From Lachnospiraceae bacterium (GTDB lineage Bacteria > Bacillota > Clostridia > Lachnospirales > Lachnospiraceae), in assembly GCA_910574185.1 (NCBI GenBank), contig CAJSZQ010000033.1:1-44612 (forward strand): a stretch of DNA of 44,612 nucleotides, in the 5' to 3' direction. The position numbers and the translations under genes were made by a program. Every line of letters starts with the position of its first letter. Positions within the stretch are counted from its first letter, which is position 1. Shown here one piece after another: positions 14,273 through 23,569 of the stretch. The notes beneath the pieces were generated by a model. It was not told the DNA's origin and made no database searches. It worked only from the letters and a program-made list of their open reading frames with translations.

Positions 14273-14727
14273 AATTCCCTGCCCTTTCCGATTACTTTTT
14301 TCATCCTGACAGTGGTTCCTTTCCCAGGCTCAGACTCTACAATCACCTCGTCCATAAATGCTTCCATAAATGAAAATCCCATGCCAGAACGCTCCAGCTC
14401 TGGTTTTGTGGTAAATAACGGCTCCATTGCCTGCTTCACATCAGGAATCCCGACTCCTCTGTCTGTAATCTCTAATCGTAAAGTTTTCCCCTCTATTCCG
14501 GCAAATATTTGAATTTTATTCACATGATTTTCATAGCCATGAATAATGGCGTTTGTCACAGCCTCAGAAACGGCGGTTTTCACATCAGAGACCTCCTCCA
14601 ATGTAGGATTTAGCTGCGTCATAAAAGAAGCTACGGTTACCCTTGCAAATGCCTCGTTGGCGGAGCGGCTGTCAAATTCCAGCTTCATCTCATTTGTCAT
14701 ACCATTTATTATTTCTCTCATTTTCAT
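14251..14727 (-). CDS. spoIIAB: anti-sigma F factor, serine kinase
   Basis: A 158-aa GHKL-type ATPase. N box AVSEAVTNAIIHGYEN, G1 box LEITDRGVGIPD and G2-like SGMGFSFMEAFMDEV are all present. It binds sigma-F and phosphorylates SpoIIAA. The ATG overlaps the spoIIAA stop (TAATG), giving tight stoichiometric coupling. The C-terminus is about 10 residues longer than usual and covers the sigF start. Confidence 0.95.
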   Translation of the reverse strand: MKMREIINGMTNEMKLEFDSRSANEAFARVTVASFMTQLNPTLEEVSDVKTAVSEAVTNAIIHGYENHVNKIQIFAGIEGKTLRLEITDRGVGIPDVKQAMEPLFTTKPELERSGMGFSFMEAFMDEVIVESEPGKGTTVRMKKVIGKGRELWTTQSL

Positions 14728-15035
14728 TAATCCTCCTCATATATCTGCATAATTTTTGTCGCTCCGGACATCTTAAGTATCTTTTTGATTCGCTCATTTG
14801 CATGAGCCGCCCAGACTTCCCCGCCAAACATACATATCTTCTTGTATCTTCCCATAATTACTCCGATTCCTGAACTGTCGCAAAATTCTGTCTCTGAAAA
14901 ATCGAATATTACATATCTTACATGCCCCCGCTCAATCAGACGGTCAGCTTCTCTTTTAATCTCCTCTGAATTATGATGGTCCAAATCTCCTGGAAGATAA
15001 ATCGTCAAGCAGTTTTCCTGCACTTCATATTTCAT
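14727..15035 (-). CDS. spoIIAA: anti-anti-sigma factor SpoIIAA
   Basis: A 102-aa STAS-domain protein. DFSETEFCDSSGIGVIMGRYK carries the Ser phosphorylated by SpoIIAB. The start is ATG 15033-15035 behind AAAGGGG, because the family begins at this point; the open frame runs 38 codons further upstream over a palindromic region. It releases sigma-F in the forespore when dephosphorylated. Confidence 0.93.
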   Translation of the reverse strand: MKYEVQENCLTIYLPGDLDHHNSEEIKREADRLIERGHVRYVIFDFSETEFCDSSGIGVIMGRYKKICMFGGEVWAAHANERIKKILKMSGATKIMQIYEED

Positions 15036-15079
15036 AGCACTGTCCCCTTTTTCTTTATATTTCCCCAATGTGCAAACGA

Positions 15080-15199
15080 TTCCCCTATGTCTGGCGCGCG
15101 AAACAAAATTGCGTTTCTCATAACTTTTGTTCCGCGCGCAGCCTCGCACATGTTTTTATCTTATAGGAAATTGCAAAACAGTTTCCTACAAGATAAAAA
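15080..15199. promoter_or_regulatory. two palindromes upstream of the spoIIA operon
   Basis: GCGCGGAACAAAA pairs with TTTTGTTTCGCGC (12 of 13) within about 15100-15145. A longer dyad (15153-15172 with 15178-15199) reads TTTTTATCTTATAGGAAA against TTTCCTACAAGATAAAAA. The second has its T run on the 5' side of both strands, so it is not an ordinary terminator. I did not find a clear Spo0A box or sigma-H promoter. Confidence 0.5.
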
Positions 15200-15220
15200 G
15201 GATATGCAATCTGCATACCC
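15193..15220 (-). terminator. terminator after the TPR gene
   Basis: On the minus strand GGGTATGCA pairs with TGCATATCC (one mismatch), followed by TTTTTATC. It lies about 30 bp after the TPR stop codon. Confidence 0.7.
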
Positions 15221-15248
15221 TTCTCTTTCGTATCCTGTTCGATTTTTA

Positions 15249-16610
15249 TCAATATTCCTCGTCAGTGTAATCTTCGTCAGAATCCTCATAATCCTCATAA
15301 TCGTCTGTATCGTCTTTATTCTGCTCGGATGTATCTACATTCGGATAGTCCTTTTCTACCCGCTCTTTCCACTTGCCCGCGTTGTCTGCATCGCCGCTCG
15401 CCTCATAGGACTTAGACAGCAAAAACATCGCATTGCCCTCGTCATACCCTTCATCAATCTGCATCAGCATCGTCAGATTCGCAATCGCATCGGTGTAATT
15501 GGCTACGCTATAATTCTCTCTCGCCGTATAGTAGAGCGTCTCTCCATAACGCGGAAACAAGATTCCTCTCATTTCATCGTACCGCTCTCTGCCCAGCGCT
15601 CCCAGCGCATCCGGATTTACCTTCAATATCTGCTCTACCATAGCAGAATCACTGATATCGTCATTTAAAAAATGCGAATACATCTCTATTACAATCTCAT
15701 AGCTGTCCTTGGTGGACGCGGCTGTCTGTTGCGCGTTTTCCGTCTCTTCACTGGTAGCCCGAAAGCTTTCCAGCTCTGTCTTAAGCGCGGCAATCTGCGC
15801 TTCTTCCTCTGCAATCTTATCGCTAAAGTCTACGACCTGCTTATTGGTTTTTGCGGAAACCGACTTATTAACGGCCGGCATAATCAAAAACCACATAAAT
15901 GCAATTCCCACAGCCAGTCCAATCAGAATATTCACTATCGTCATTCTTCCGGTATTTTCCTTCATTACCATGGACGCCGGCTGAATAATGGTTTCATTTC
16001 CTATACTATATGTAACGGTCTGGGGTCTTTTCCCCGTCTTTTCTGTACTTTCCCGTCTTCGGCGGCGGCTCTGCGTCAGCTCGTGCATATACCGCAAGGT
16101 CAGTTCATTGGTTGTATCCAGCTTATTGGCTTCCTTCAAAACCTGTCTGGCCAGACTGTACTGCTCCGTATGAAGATAAAGCAGCGCAAGAAGCTGATAT
16201 GCCCTCAAAAAACTTGGGACGGTACTCACAACCTGCTTTAACTGTATAATCGCCAAATCCTCTCCACCCTGCCCGCAGTAAAGTAAACTTTGGTTATACT
16301 TGCGGATAGCCTGATTAATTGTATCCAAATCTGCGGGATTCTGCTGTATCTTCTGTATATAATAACTGGCAATATTATCCTGAGGCTTAATATTCTTGCT
16401 GAGAATCCACTCTACCAAAGCTTCTCCCACTTCGCCCCGTCCGTAGTAAACCAGACCAAGAAGATTTCTTGCCGCAATATTCTCACTATTAAACTGAAGG
16501 CCTTTTTTTAAAGACGCTATCGCACCCGACAAATCCCGAATCTTCGCCTTTTCAAGCCCGTCATTGTACCAGTAATTGGACTGATAAACCAGTTTTTGCG
16601 TATATTCCAT
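15249..16610 (-). CDS. TPR-repeat membrane protein with acidic tail
   Basis: A 453-aa protein. Tetratricopeptide-like repeats fill residues 10-180 (for example DLSGAIASLKKGLQFNSENI and YSLARQVLKEANKLDTTNEL). An Arg-rich stretch (SRRRRR, about 181) precedes one TM helix at about 224-245. After it come a short coiled coil, a second TPR region (YTDAIANLTMLMQIDEGYDE) and a tail of Asp, Glu and Tyr. The predicted topology is a cytosolic TPR domain and an extracytoplasmic TPR domain. Probably a scaffold; no enzyme motif is seen. GGAGATT precedes the ATG. It ends the folC operon. Confidence 0.75.
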   Translation of the reverse strand: MEYTQKLVYQSNYWYNDGLEKAKIRDLSGAIASLKKGLQFNSENIAARNLLGLVYYGRGEVGEALVEWILSKNIKPQDNIASYYIQKIQQNPADLDTINQAIRKYNQSLLYCGQGGEDLAIIQLKQVVSTVPSFLRAYQLLALLYLHTEQYSLARQVLKEANKLDTTNELTLRYMHELTQSRRRRRESTEKTGKRPQTVTYSIGNETIIQPASMVMKENTGRMTIVNILIGLAVGIAFMWFLIMPAVNKSVSAKTNKQVVDFSDKIAEEEAQIAALKTELESFRATSEETENAQQTAASTKDSYEIVIEMYSHFLNDDISDSAMVEQILKVNPDALGALGRERYDEMRGILFPRYGETLYYTARENYSVANYTDAIANLTMLMQIDEGYDEGNAMFLLSKSYEASGDADNAGKWKERVEKDYPNVDTSEQNKDDTDDYEDYEDSDEDYTDEEY

Positions 16611-16661
16611 ATAATCTCCATAATCACTCTGTCGTTACTGTTCACAAGAACCTTTTGTCCT

Positions 16662-16799
16662 CTACTTGTTCGTCTGTTCAATAACCTCTCTCAGCAAATC
16701 CGTCATATCAGCAAGGTCTTCCTGATATACCGCTTCCTCTATATCCTGTACCTCCAGACATGGCTGGAACCGCTTTAATTCCTCTTCAAAATTCAGCAT
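16662..16799 (-). CDS. 45-aa acidic protein between folC and the TPR gene
   Basis: MLNFEEELKRFQPCLEVQDI and then EEAVYQEDLADMTDLLREVI are encoded from ATG 16797-16799 behind GAGAGGAGACCAAG. The stop at 16662 leaves about 50 bp to the TPR gene. The amphipathic acidic sequence looks like a structured small helical protein, and I recall similar small ORFs at this locus in related genomes. Function unknown. Confidence 0.65.
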   Translation of the reverse strand: MLNFEEELKRFQPCLEVQDIEEAVYQEDLADMTDLLREVIEQTNK

Positions 16800-16824
16800 C
16801 TTGGTCTCCTCTCTGCAAATAGCA

Positions 16825-18162
16825 TCAGACGCATGATAGTATTCTTTCCTTCACCATCCCCACCAGATACAGAGAACCAAGGCAGAATACCTTCCCTTGT
16901 TTCCCTCTGCAATCCATCGCTGTTTTCCACGCCTGATGAAGTTCTTCTCTTTCTAATACTGGCCGTCTCGTATATTTCCGAAAAATTCCTGCAAGCTCCC
17001 TGACGGGAATCTTTCTCTTATCATAAACCTCTGTGACAACATAAGCTTTTGCCGGAATCCGGCTGCAAAGCTCTGCAATCATGGGCTCGTATTCCTTATC
17101 ATTTACTGCCGCAAACAAAATTACCGGCAGCGTCTCCTCTTTTGCTCCTTCTATATTGTGCTTTTCCTTTTCTTCAAGCGTCAGCACACTTTCACAGAAT
17201 GCTTCTATCGCACCCGGATTATGAGCTCCGTCTAAGTATATCCCTGGAAGAACTTCTTCCATCCGCCCTTCCCAGACAACAAGGGAAAGAGCCTTGCGCC
17301 AACGCTCATACCGCTCTTTTTCTATGCGCCCGCCCATAATCTGTTCCATAGCGGCAATTGCAATGGACGCGTTCATCATCTGATATATTCCACAATTTGA
17401 AAGCTTCCAGACGATATTATCATCATACGCATTTCCCCTGGAAAATGCAATATATTTATTGGTAATTTCCCGTATTTCGAGCGCATGATTCGTGATTTCT
17501 CTACACCTGCTGCCTTTCGTCTTCGCCTGATTCCGGATAACTTCAGAAGCCTCTTCACTGCTCCCGTCAAAGATAAGAGGAACCCTTTCTTTGATAATTC
17601 CCGCTTTTTCCGCTGCAATAGCAGCAATTGTATTTCCTAAATACTGAGTATGGTCAAGACTGATAGATGTGATAACCGTAAGAACTGGTTTTCTTATCGC
17701 ATTCGTAGCATCAAGCCTGCCGCCAAGTCCTGTCTCCAGGATAATATAATCCGGTCTCGTCTCCTGAAATACAACCATTCCCATTCCGAATAAAAACTCA
17801 AAATAGGATGGATGAGCGAATCCCTCTCTGCTCATCTCATCCACTTTATCCTTCACGATATGAAATGCTTTCAGAAAAACCGCGTCAGAGACCGGCTCCC
17901 CATTCAGGCAAATCCGTTCGTTCATCTTCACCAGATGAGGAGAGGTAAAAAAGCCTGTTTTTTTCCCCTCCGCCGTCAACATTGCCTGCAAATAAGCGCA
18001 GACAGAACCTTTCCCATTGGTTCCTGCCACATGAATTACTTTCTGACCTTCCTCCGGCTTCCCCAATCCTCTTAAGAATTCTCTGGTGTGTTCCAGCGTA
18101 TGCTTTTTGGTAAATTTGGGAATTTCATCTATATAATGAACTGCCTCTTCATATGTCATCAT
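16825..18162 (-). CDS. folC: folylpolyglutamate / dihydrofolate synthase
   Basis: A 445-aa Mur-ligase-family protein. The P-loop is VIHVAGTNGKGSVCAYL (about 40-57). SPHLVKMNERI binds the pterin substrate, LETGLGGRLDATNA is the metal/ATP region, and DHTQYLGNT and DGAHNPGA are Mur-ligase motifs. It adds glutamate to folates and may also make dihydrofolate. The start is one of two adjacent ATGs (18162 or 18159). It begins two bases after the LTA-synthase-like gene ends, so the two are cotranscribed. Confidence 0.93.
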   Translation of the reverse strand: MMTYEEAVHYIDEIPKFTKKHTLEHTREFLRGLGKPEEGQKVIHVAGTNGKGSVCAYLQAMLTAEGKKTGFFTSPHLVKMNERICLNGEPVSDAVFLKAFHIVKDKVDEMSREGFAHPSYFEFLFGMGMVVFQETRPDYIILETGLGGRLDATNAIRKPVLTVITSISLDHTQYLGNTIAAIAAEKAGIIKERVPLIFDGSSEEASEVIRNQAKTKGSRCREITNHALEIREITNKYIAFSRGNAYDDNIVWKLSNCGIYQMMNASIAIAAMEQIMGGRIEKERYERWRKALSLVVWEGRMEEVLPGIYLDGAHNPGAIEAFCESVLTLEEKEKHNIEGAKEETLPVILFAAVNDKEYEPMIAELCSRIPAKAYVVTEVYDKRKIPVRELAGIFRKYTRRPVLEREELHQAWKTAMDCRGKQGKVFCLGSLYLVGMVKERILSCV

Positions 18163-18164
18163 AC

Positions 18165-20384
18165 TTACTCATCATCCCTCTTTGTGGTTTCCAGCCACGA
18201 CTTACCCGGAATCCCGGACCCTGTCCCTGGCTGTTCTGTCAGCTTTCCATCCTCGTAGATATATTCACAGGAAGTGCGAAATACGGTATTGCTGGAGCCT
18301 ACCTGACTTACCGTCAATATATCTCCTTCCAGAAGTTCTGTTTCTGGAAGCTCGATTCTTGTATTATTCAGAAAAGAGCTTTTTTGCTTCTCACCGTTTA
18401 CATACACTTTACTGCTCTTGGTAAAATTCTGACCGTACAGGCTGTAACCCTCATCCAGATGAACAATCAAATCCGTCACTTTCGTGTCTTTGACTCCCAT
18501 CTGCATATGGCCTTCCGTAATGGGCGGATTCCCGTCATATACGTACTGATTTCCATACAGAATATCATACTGCAGAAGCTCCAAATCTGCCAGATAATCT
18601 CTGGTCTCCCTGCGCTCCATGTGATAATTGAATACCGTCCCCGCATGGATATCCAGGCGCTCAAATACATCCGCCATAATCTGGTAAGCAGGAACATTCC
18701 TGTCTTCCTTCTTCAGTCCAATATTATCCCAGATTACATAATTTGTATTATACAAATACCGGCTTTTCAAATCTTCTGCCTGAAGCCCCATGGTAGGCAG
18801 ATGATCCCCATAGAATACAATCACCGTAGGCTCGCCCCGCTCTTCCATGGTTTCCACCAACTTGCCGGCAAACGCATCCATCTCATATACCTGATTCACG
18901 TAGTATTCCCACTTATTCTTTGTGCCCTCGTCCTTAATACCTTCCACTTTAATCTTCGGCTCTTCAATCAACTGCTCTTCCGGATAGTCTCCATGTCCCT
19001 GCACACTGATTGCAAACACAAAATCCTGCTGCTCGGTGGTATCCATCGCCTCTACAATATGCTCAATAAGAATCTCATCCTTAGCCCACCCATTTTCCGT
19101 CGTTTGGAGAATATTCATAAATTCTTTGCTGGTAAATGAATCAAAGCCTGAATTATTATAAACCCTTGCCCTACTGTAAAAATTTCCTCCATTGTTATGA
19201 AGTCCATGGGTTCCATATCCTAAGCTGCCGAGAGCTGTAGCCGCGCTTTCTGCAGTCCGTTCCTTTAAATATGTCTTAAATGGATACTCCCCTGGTCCAA
19301 AAAAGCGCATATTCATACCGGTCAGCACCTCAAACTCCGTATTGGCCGTTCCAGCCCCCACTGAAGGCACTTTAAAATATCCGGAGGAATAATTTTCATA
19401 CATTTTACTTAAGTTTGGATTCGCATCCTCGGAAGTCGTAAAAAACTCCGCCTCCGCAACGTCAAAATAAGATTCCAATTGTACGAAAATAATATTAGGA
19501 AGCTCGTCCTCATCTCTGCCGGTTTCATTTTTTGTAATCTCTCGATTATTACTAATTTTCTGAATCGTTTCTTCGCTATAACCTACCGGCTCATCAATTC
19601 CGGTATTAAAAAGGCTCGCCATAAAACAATACGGAAGTCCATAATCCTCATAAGCAAACGCAATATTTCCAAAATAATTGGAAATTACCCTTTGGTCCAG
19701 CGCTGCCTGAGTGAGTGCGAGATATCCTGCAAAACTCGCCATAACTCCTGCCAGCGCCAGCCACCAGCGCACCTTTCCCCCGAACTGACCGCCCCTGCGC
19801 CACATAGAAATAATCCAGACGATTACCGCCGCAATTCCAACTGCCAGAAGAATCAGCTCCATAGGATTAAAATAATTGTTAATCAGAGAAACCGCGTCCA
19901 TAGCCACTTTCAAATCCTGGGCATTAAAAGGCGTAACACGCTTAATCAGCATATAACCATTACAAACGCCCAATACCATCCACAATACGCTGATAATAAT
20001 CCGAACAAACACTCTTCGCCTGAAAAAGTAAACAATGAAAAATGTTGCAAATATCATAAACGCATTATAGAGAAATACAAGGGGCGAGCCCGTCATGTAT
20101 TCCCATGCCCTTATCAGCGAATGTCTGGATATCGCTTCAATTGCAAGGTTGATTACACACGCCAGCAGCGCGTGAAAAATCAATGATAACCGGTTCATCC
20201 ACAGCCAGACCGGTTTCATCTTCTTCGCAAACGCACTGTTGCGACGTTCCTCGATAATACGCGCTCTTCGCTCTTTGTGCTCCCGCCTCCAGTTCATCAC
20301 ATCTTCTTTTTTCAGATTCTTCAGTTTATGAACAGCTCCCTTTACATTCGGCCTTTTCGGCATCCCTAAATGAATCTTTTTCAT
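18165..20384 (-). CDS. LTA synthase family sulfatase
   Basis: A 739-aa protein. A basic cytoplasmic N-terminus (about 60 residues) is followed by five TM helices (about 68-235) and a large extracellular sulfatase-fold domain. Catalytic features include ENYSSGYFKVPSVG, the GAGTANTEFEVLTG nucleophile loop with Thr, and GDHLPTMG with its metal-binding Asp/His. Family members polymerise glycerol-phosphate onto lipids. The C-terminal about 130 residues after the catalytic domain form a beta-rich region (KVYVNGEKQ) longer than in LtaS. The exact polymer is uncertain. Confidence 0.85.
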   Translation of the reverse strand: MKKIHLGMPKRPNVKGAVHKLKNLKKEDVMNWRREHKERRARIIEERRNSAFAKKMKPVWLWMNRLSLIFHALLACVINLAIEAISRHSLIRAWEYMTGSPLVFLYNAFMIFATFFIVYFFRRRVFVRIIISVLWMVLGVCNGYMLIKRVTPFNAQDLKVAMDAVSLINNYFNPMELILLAVGIAAVIVWIISMWRRGGQFGGKVRWWLALAGVMASFAGYLALTQAALDQRVISNYFGNIAFAYEDYGLPYCFMASLFNTGIDEPVGYSEETIQKISNNREITKNETGRDEDELPNIIFVQLESYFDVAEAEFFTTSEDANPNLSKMYENYSSGYFKVPSVGAGTANTEFEVLTGMNMRFFGPGEYPFKTYLKERTAESAATALGSLGYGTHGLHNNGGNFYSRARVYNNSGFDSFTSKEFMNILQTTENGWAKDEILIEHIVEAMDTTEQQDFVFAISVQGHGDYPEEQLIEEPKIKVEGIKDEGTKNKWEYYVNQVYEMDAFAGKLVETMEERGEPTVIVFYGDHLPTMGLQAEDLKSRYLYNTNYVIWDNIGLKKEDRNVPAYQIMADVFERLDIHAGTVFNYHMERRETRDYLADLELLQYDILYGNQYVYDGNPPITEGHMQMGVKDTKVTDLIVHLDEGYSLYGQNFTKSSKVYVNGEKQKSSFLNNTRIELPETELLEGDILTVSQVGSSNTVFRTSCEYIYEDGKLTEQPGTGSGIPGKSWLETTKRDDE

Positions 20385-20440
20385 AATATCCCCTTGACTG
20401 TTAACTCTGACTTATTTGCGGCTTCTAAAACCGACTGTTT

Positions 20441-23095
20441 CTATACCTTCTGTTTCAATCCTGCAAGTCTCTCCTGAACTTCTGCGAGCATCTGTCGATA
20501 TTTCTCAAGCTTTTTACGCTCTTCCTGAACCTTCGACTCCGGCGCTTTGCTCACAAATTTCTCGTTGCCCAGCATTCCTTCCGCCCGGGCTATCTCTTTA
20601 TTCAGCCTTGTCTCTTCCTTATCAAGCCGTTCGATTTCCTGCGCAAAATCAATCAAATCCTCCAGCGGCAGATATACGCTTGCATCCGGCACAACAACAG
20701 ATACCATATCGTCAGCGATACCCTCCTTTGTACGCTGGATAATCAGCTCATTTACCGCCGCCATGTTCTGCGCGGCGTCTCTTAGGTATGCAAATCCTGT
20801 ACACAATTCCTCATCTTCGCATACTACGTACACCTTCGCTTTTCTGGAATTTGGCACGTTCATCTCTGCCCGTATGTTACGCACGCCCCGGATAATTTCC
20901 TTATAATGGTCTACGATTCTTTCTGCGACCGGGAAATTCCATGTCTCGTCATAGACGGGCCACTGAGCTATCATCAGAGACTTCTCCTCAGGAACCAGAT
21001 TACGATAAATCTCCTCCGTCACAAACGGCATATACGGATGGAGAAGCTTCAGCGCCTTCTTCAAAACCTCTCGCAGCGTCCACAGCGCATCGTTTGCACT
21101 CTCAGCATCCTCATCTGCATGATAGATTCTGTACTTTGCAAGCTCAATATACCAATCACAGAACTCATCCCAGATGAAATCATATAATTTGGACAAAGCA
21201 ATACCCAGTTCAAATTTATCTATATTCTCAGTCACTTCCTTAACCAGATTATTGCATCTGGACATAATCCATCTGTCGCCAGGACGGAACTCCCCGCCCG
21301 TCGGCTCTTTTAATTCCTTATCCTCCAGATTCATCATGATAAATCGTGACGCATTCCACACCTTATTGGCAAAATTACGACTAGCTTCTACCCGCTCTTT
21401 GTAGAATCGCATATCGCTGCCCGGCGCATTCCCCGTAACCAGCGTCATACGAAGCGCGTCTGCGCCATACTGGTCGATGATTTCCAATGGATCGATACCG
21501 TTACCCAGAGACTTACTCATCTTTCGACCCAAAGAATCTCTGATCAGGCCATGAATCAGTACTGTATGGAACGGTGATTTGCCGGTGTGGGCATAGCCGG
21601 AAAATACCATACGAATTACCCAGAAGAAAATAATATCATATGCGGTTACCAGTACGTCTGTGGGGTAGAAATACTCCAAATCCTCTGTTTTCTCCGGCCA
21701 TCCAAGAGTTGAGAACGGCCAGAGGGCCGATGAAAACCAGGTATCCAGCGTATCTTCATCCTGAACCATATGTTTACAACCACATTTCGGACATACGCCG
21801 GGGTTCTCTCTTGCCACAACCATTTCCCCGCATTCCTCGCAGTAATAAGCCGGAATCCGGTGTCCCCACCAGATTTGTCTGGAAATACACCAATCCCTGA
21901 TATTTTCCAGCCAGTGAAGATAAATCTTATCAAACCGTTCGGGAACGAATTTTAACTCTCCTGTTTTGATAGCGTTAATCGCTGGCTTTGCAAGCTCCTC
22001 CATCTTCACAAACCACTGTTGTTTTACCAGGGGCTCAACCGTTGTACGACAGCGGTCATGAGTCCCTACGTTATGGGTATGCGGCACAATTTTAACCAAG
22101 AGTCCCTGCTCTTCTAAATCCTTCACCATCTGCTTTCTTGCAGCGTAACGCTCTAATCCCGCATACTTACCGCCATTTTCATTAATGACAGCATCGTCGT
22201 TCATGACATTGATTTCCGGCAGATTATGACGCTTCCCAACCTCGAAGTCATTCGGGTCATGGGCTGGCGTAATCTTAACCGCGCCGGTTCCAAATTCTTT
22301 ATCTACGTAATAATCCGCCACAATCGGAATCTCTCTGTTAACAAGCGGCAGGAGCGCCTTTTTTCCTACAAGGTCTTTGTACCTGTCATCATCCGGATGA
22401 ACCGCAATGGCAGTGTCTCCCAGCATCGTCTCCGGCCGGGTGGTAGCAATCTCCAGATAATCGTCTGTACCCACAATCGGATATTTAATATGCCAGAAAT
22501 GTCCTTCCTGTTCCTCATGCTCAACCTCGGCGTCTGACAGAGAGGTCTTACATACCGGACACCAGTTGATGATTCGGGAACCTTTGTAAATATAACCTTC
22601 CTCGTATAATTTAATAAAGACTTCCTCTACTGCCTTAGAACAGCCCTCATCCATAGTAAAACGCTCTCTGTCCCAGTCACAGGAGCTTCCAAGCTTCATA
22701 AGCTGAGACTTGATGGTTCCGCCATACTCTTCTTTCCACTGCCAGGTACGCTCTAAAAATTTCTCACGTCCCAGCTCTTTTTTATCAATTCCCTCATCCT
22801 TAAGCTGGTTCGTAACCTTCACCTCTGTGGAAATGGCCGCATGATCCGTTCCTGGAACCCACAACGCATTGTATCCCTGCATCCTCTTATAACGTATCAG
22901 GATGTCTTGCACGGTATTATCCAGTGCGTGACCCATATGCAGCTTACCGGTAATATTCGGCGGCGGCATCACCGTTGTAAACGGTTTTTTGCTCTTATCA
23001 ATCTCTGCATGAAAATACTTCTTCTCACACCATTCGCTGTACAGTTTGTCCTCAATCGCTTTGGGATTGTAGGTCTTCTCCAAATTCTGACTCAT
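20441..23095 (-). CDS. valS: valyl-tRNA synthetase
   Basis: An 884-aa class I synthetase. [14 protein letters not shown] (HIGH motif, about 40-53) and [11 protein letters not shown] (KMSKS) are intact. An internal Cys4 zinc-like knuckle (CEECGEMVV...CPKCGC) is present, and a C-terminal coiled coil ([20 protein letters not shown]) matches ValS. The gene is preceded by a T-box leader and its own promoter, so it is induced by uncharged tRNA-Val. It leads a probable operon with the LTA-synthase-like gene, folC, the 45-aa gene and the TPR gene. Confidence 0.97.
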   Translation of the reverse strand: MSQNLEKTYNPKAIEDKLYSEWCEKKYFHAEIDKSKKPFTTVMPPPNITGKLHMGHALDNTVQDILIRYKRMQGYNALWVPGTDHAAISTEVKVTNQLKDEGIDKKELGREKFLERTWQWKEEYGGTIKSQLMKLGSSCDWDRERFTMDEGCSKAVEEVFIKLYEEGYIYKGSRIINWCPVCKTSLSDAEVEHEEQEGHFWHIKYPIVGTDDYLEIATTRPETMLGDTAIAVHPDDDRYKDLVGKKALLPLVNREIPIVADYYVDKEFGTGAVKITPAHDPNDFEVGKRHNLPEINVMNDDAVINENGGKYAGLERYAARKQMVKDLEEQGLLVKIVPHTHNVGTHDRCRTTVEPLVKQQWFVKMEELAKPAINAIKTGELKFVPERFDKIYLHWLENIRDWCISRQIWWGHRIPAYYCEECGEMVVARENPGVCPKCGCKHMVQDEDTLDTWFSSALWPFSTLGWPEKTEDLEYFYPTDVLVTAYDIIFFWVIRMVFSGYAHTGKSPFHTVLIHGLIRDSLGRKMSKSLGNGIDPLEIIDQYGADALRMTLVTGNAPGSDMRFYKERVEASRNFANKVWNASRFIMMNLEDKELKEPTGGEFRPGDRWIMSRCNNLVKEVTENIDKFELGIALSKLYDFIWDEFCDWYIELAKYRIYHADEDAESANDALWTLREVLKKALKLLHPYMPFVTEEIYRNLVPEEKSLMIAQWPVYDETWNFPVAERIVDHYKEIIRGVRNIRAEMNVPNSRKAKVYVVCEDEELCTGFAYLRDAAQNMAAVNELIIQRTKEGIADDMVSVVVPDASVYLPLEDLIDFAQEIERLDKEETRLNKEIARAEGMLGNEKFVSKAPESKVQEERKKLEKYRQMLAEVQERLAGLKQKV

Positions 23096-23124
23096 AATCT
23101 CTTAGTCCTTTCACAATTTTTTCA

Positions 23125-23460
23125 CAATTAAGGGCATCAAAAAACGCCCTCTATCTGCATAAAGGGCGATGAAATATCACGGTACCACCTTTATTTTGCA
23201 GCGGAAATATCCCTGTAACAGTTCAGATAAGCTGTTCTGTTATCTATCCCCTGCTCTTCTCCTCATATTCTATAACGTGAACGACTCCGGGACTTCCTAC
23301 TTCCTGTTCAGAAATCCAGCTCCAAAGCTACCTTCTGCATCCTTCCTCCAGACCATCTTCCAGCCGCCGGATAGTCCTCTCTGTTGGATTCTCTATGCGT
23401 ACTCCTCTTCTTCCTGGCTATTATCAGTCCGCCCGCATCCCCAAATCTATTAATAGGAAA
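23125..23460 (-). ncRNA. T-box riboswitch (valine)
   Basis: The leader carries the conserved T-box AAAGGTGGTACCGTG (minus strand, about 23178-23192). A CGCCCT-AGGGCG terminator stem with a T6 run follows at 23139-23168. The upstream Stem I region contains AGAGAG, GGCTGGAAGATGG and GTAGCTTTGGAG. The candidate specifier codon is GUA (Val) at 23329-23331, consistent with the downstream valS. Uncharged tRNA would pair with TGG in the bulge and favour the antiterminator. Confidence 0.9.
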
Positions 23461-23483
23461 CACTCAGACCTAAACTATTGACT

Positions 23484-23512
23484 ATGATAGCCACAAGGAC
23501 CTGCTTTGTCAA
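23484..23512 (-). promoter_or_regulatory. promoter of the valS leader
   Basis: TTGACA (23507-23512, minus strand) and TATCAT (23484-23489) are 17 bp apart, just upstream of the T-box Stem I. Confidence 0.8.
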
Positions 23513-23569
23513 GGACTTTAAATATTTTTTCAGAAAGTCTTAAGTATTACTGATTCTGTTGCTTTACTA

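Noticed and set aside
15153..15199. Ordinary terminator for the TPR gene
   Set aside because: The T run is 5' of the stem on both strands; a better terminator lies at 15193-15220.
14973..15668. 231-aa plus-strand ORF
   Set aside because: It is antisense to spoIIAA and the TPR gene, with a hydrophobic composition expected of a shadow frame.
18153..19139. 328-aa plus-strand ORF
   Set aside because: It is antisense to the LTA-synthase-like gene, whose domains are clear; it has no recognisable protein features.
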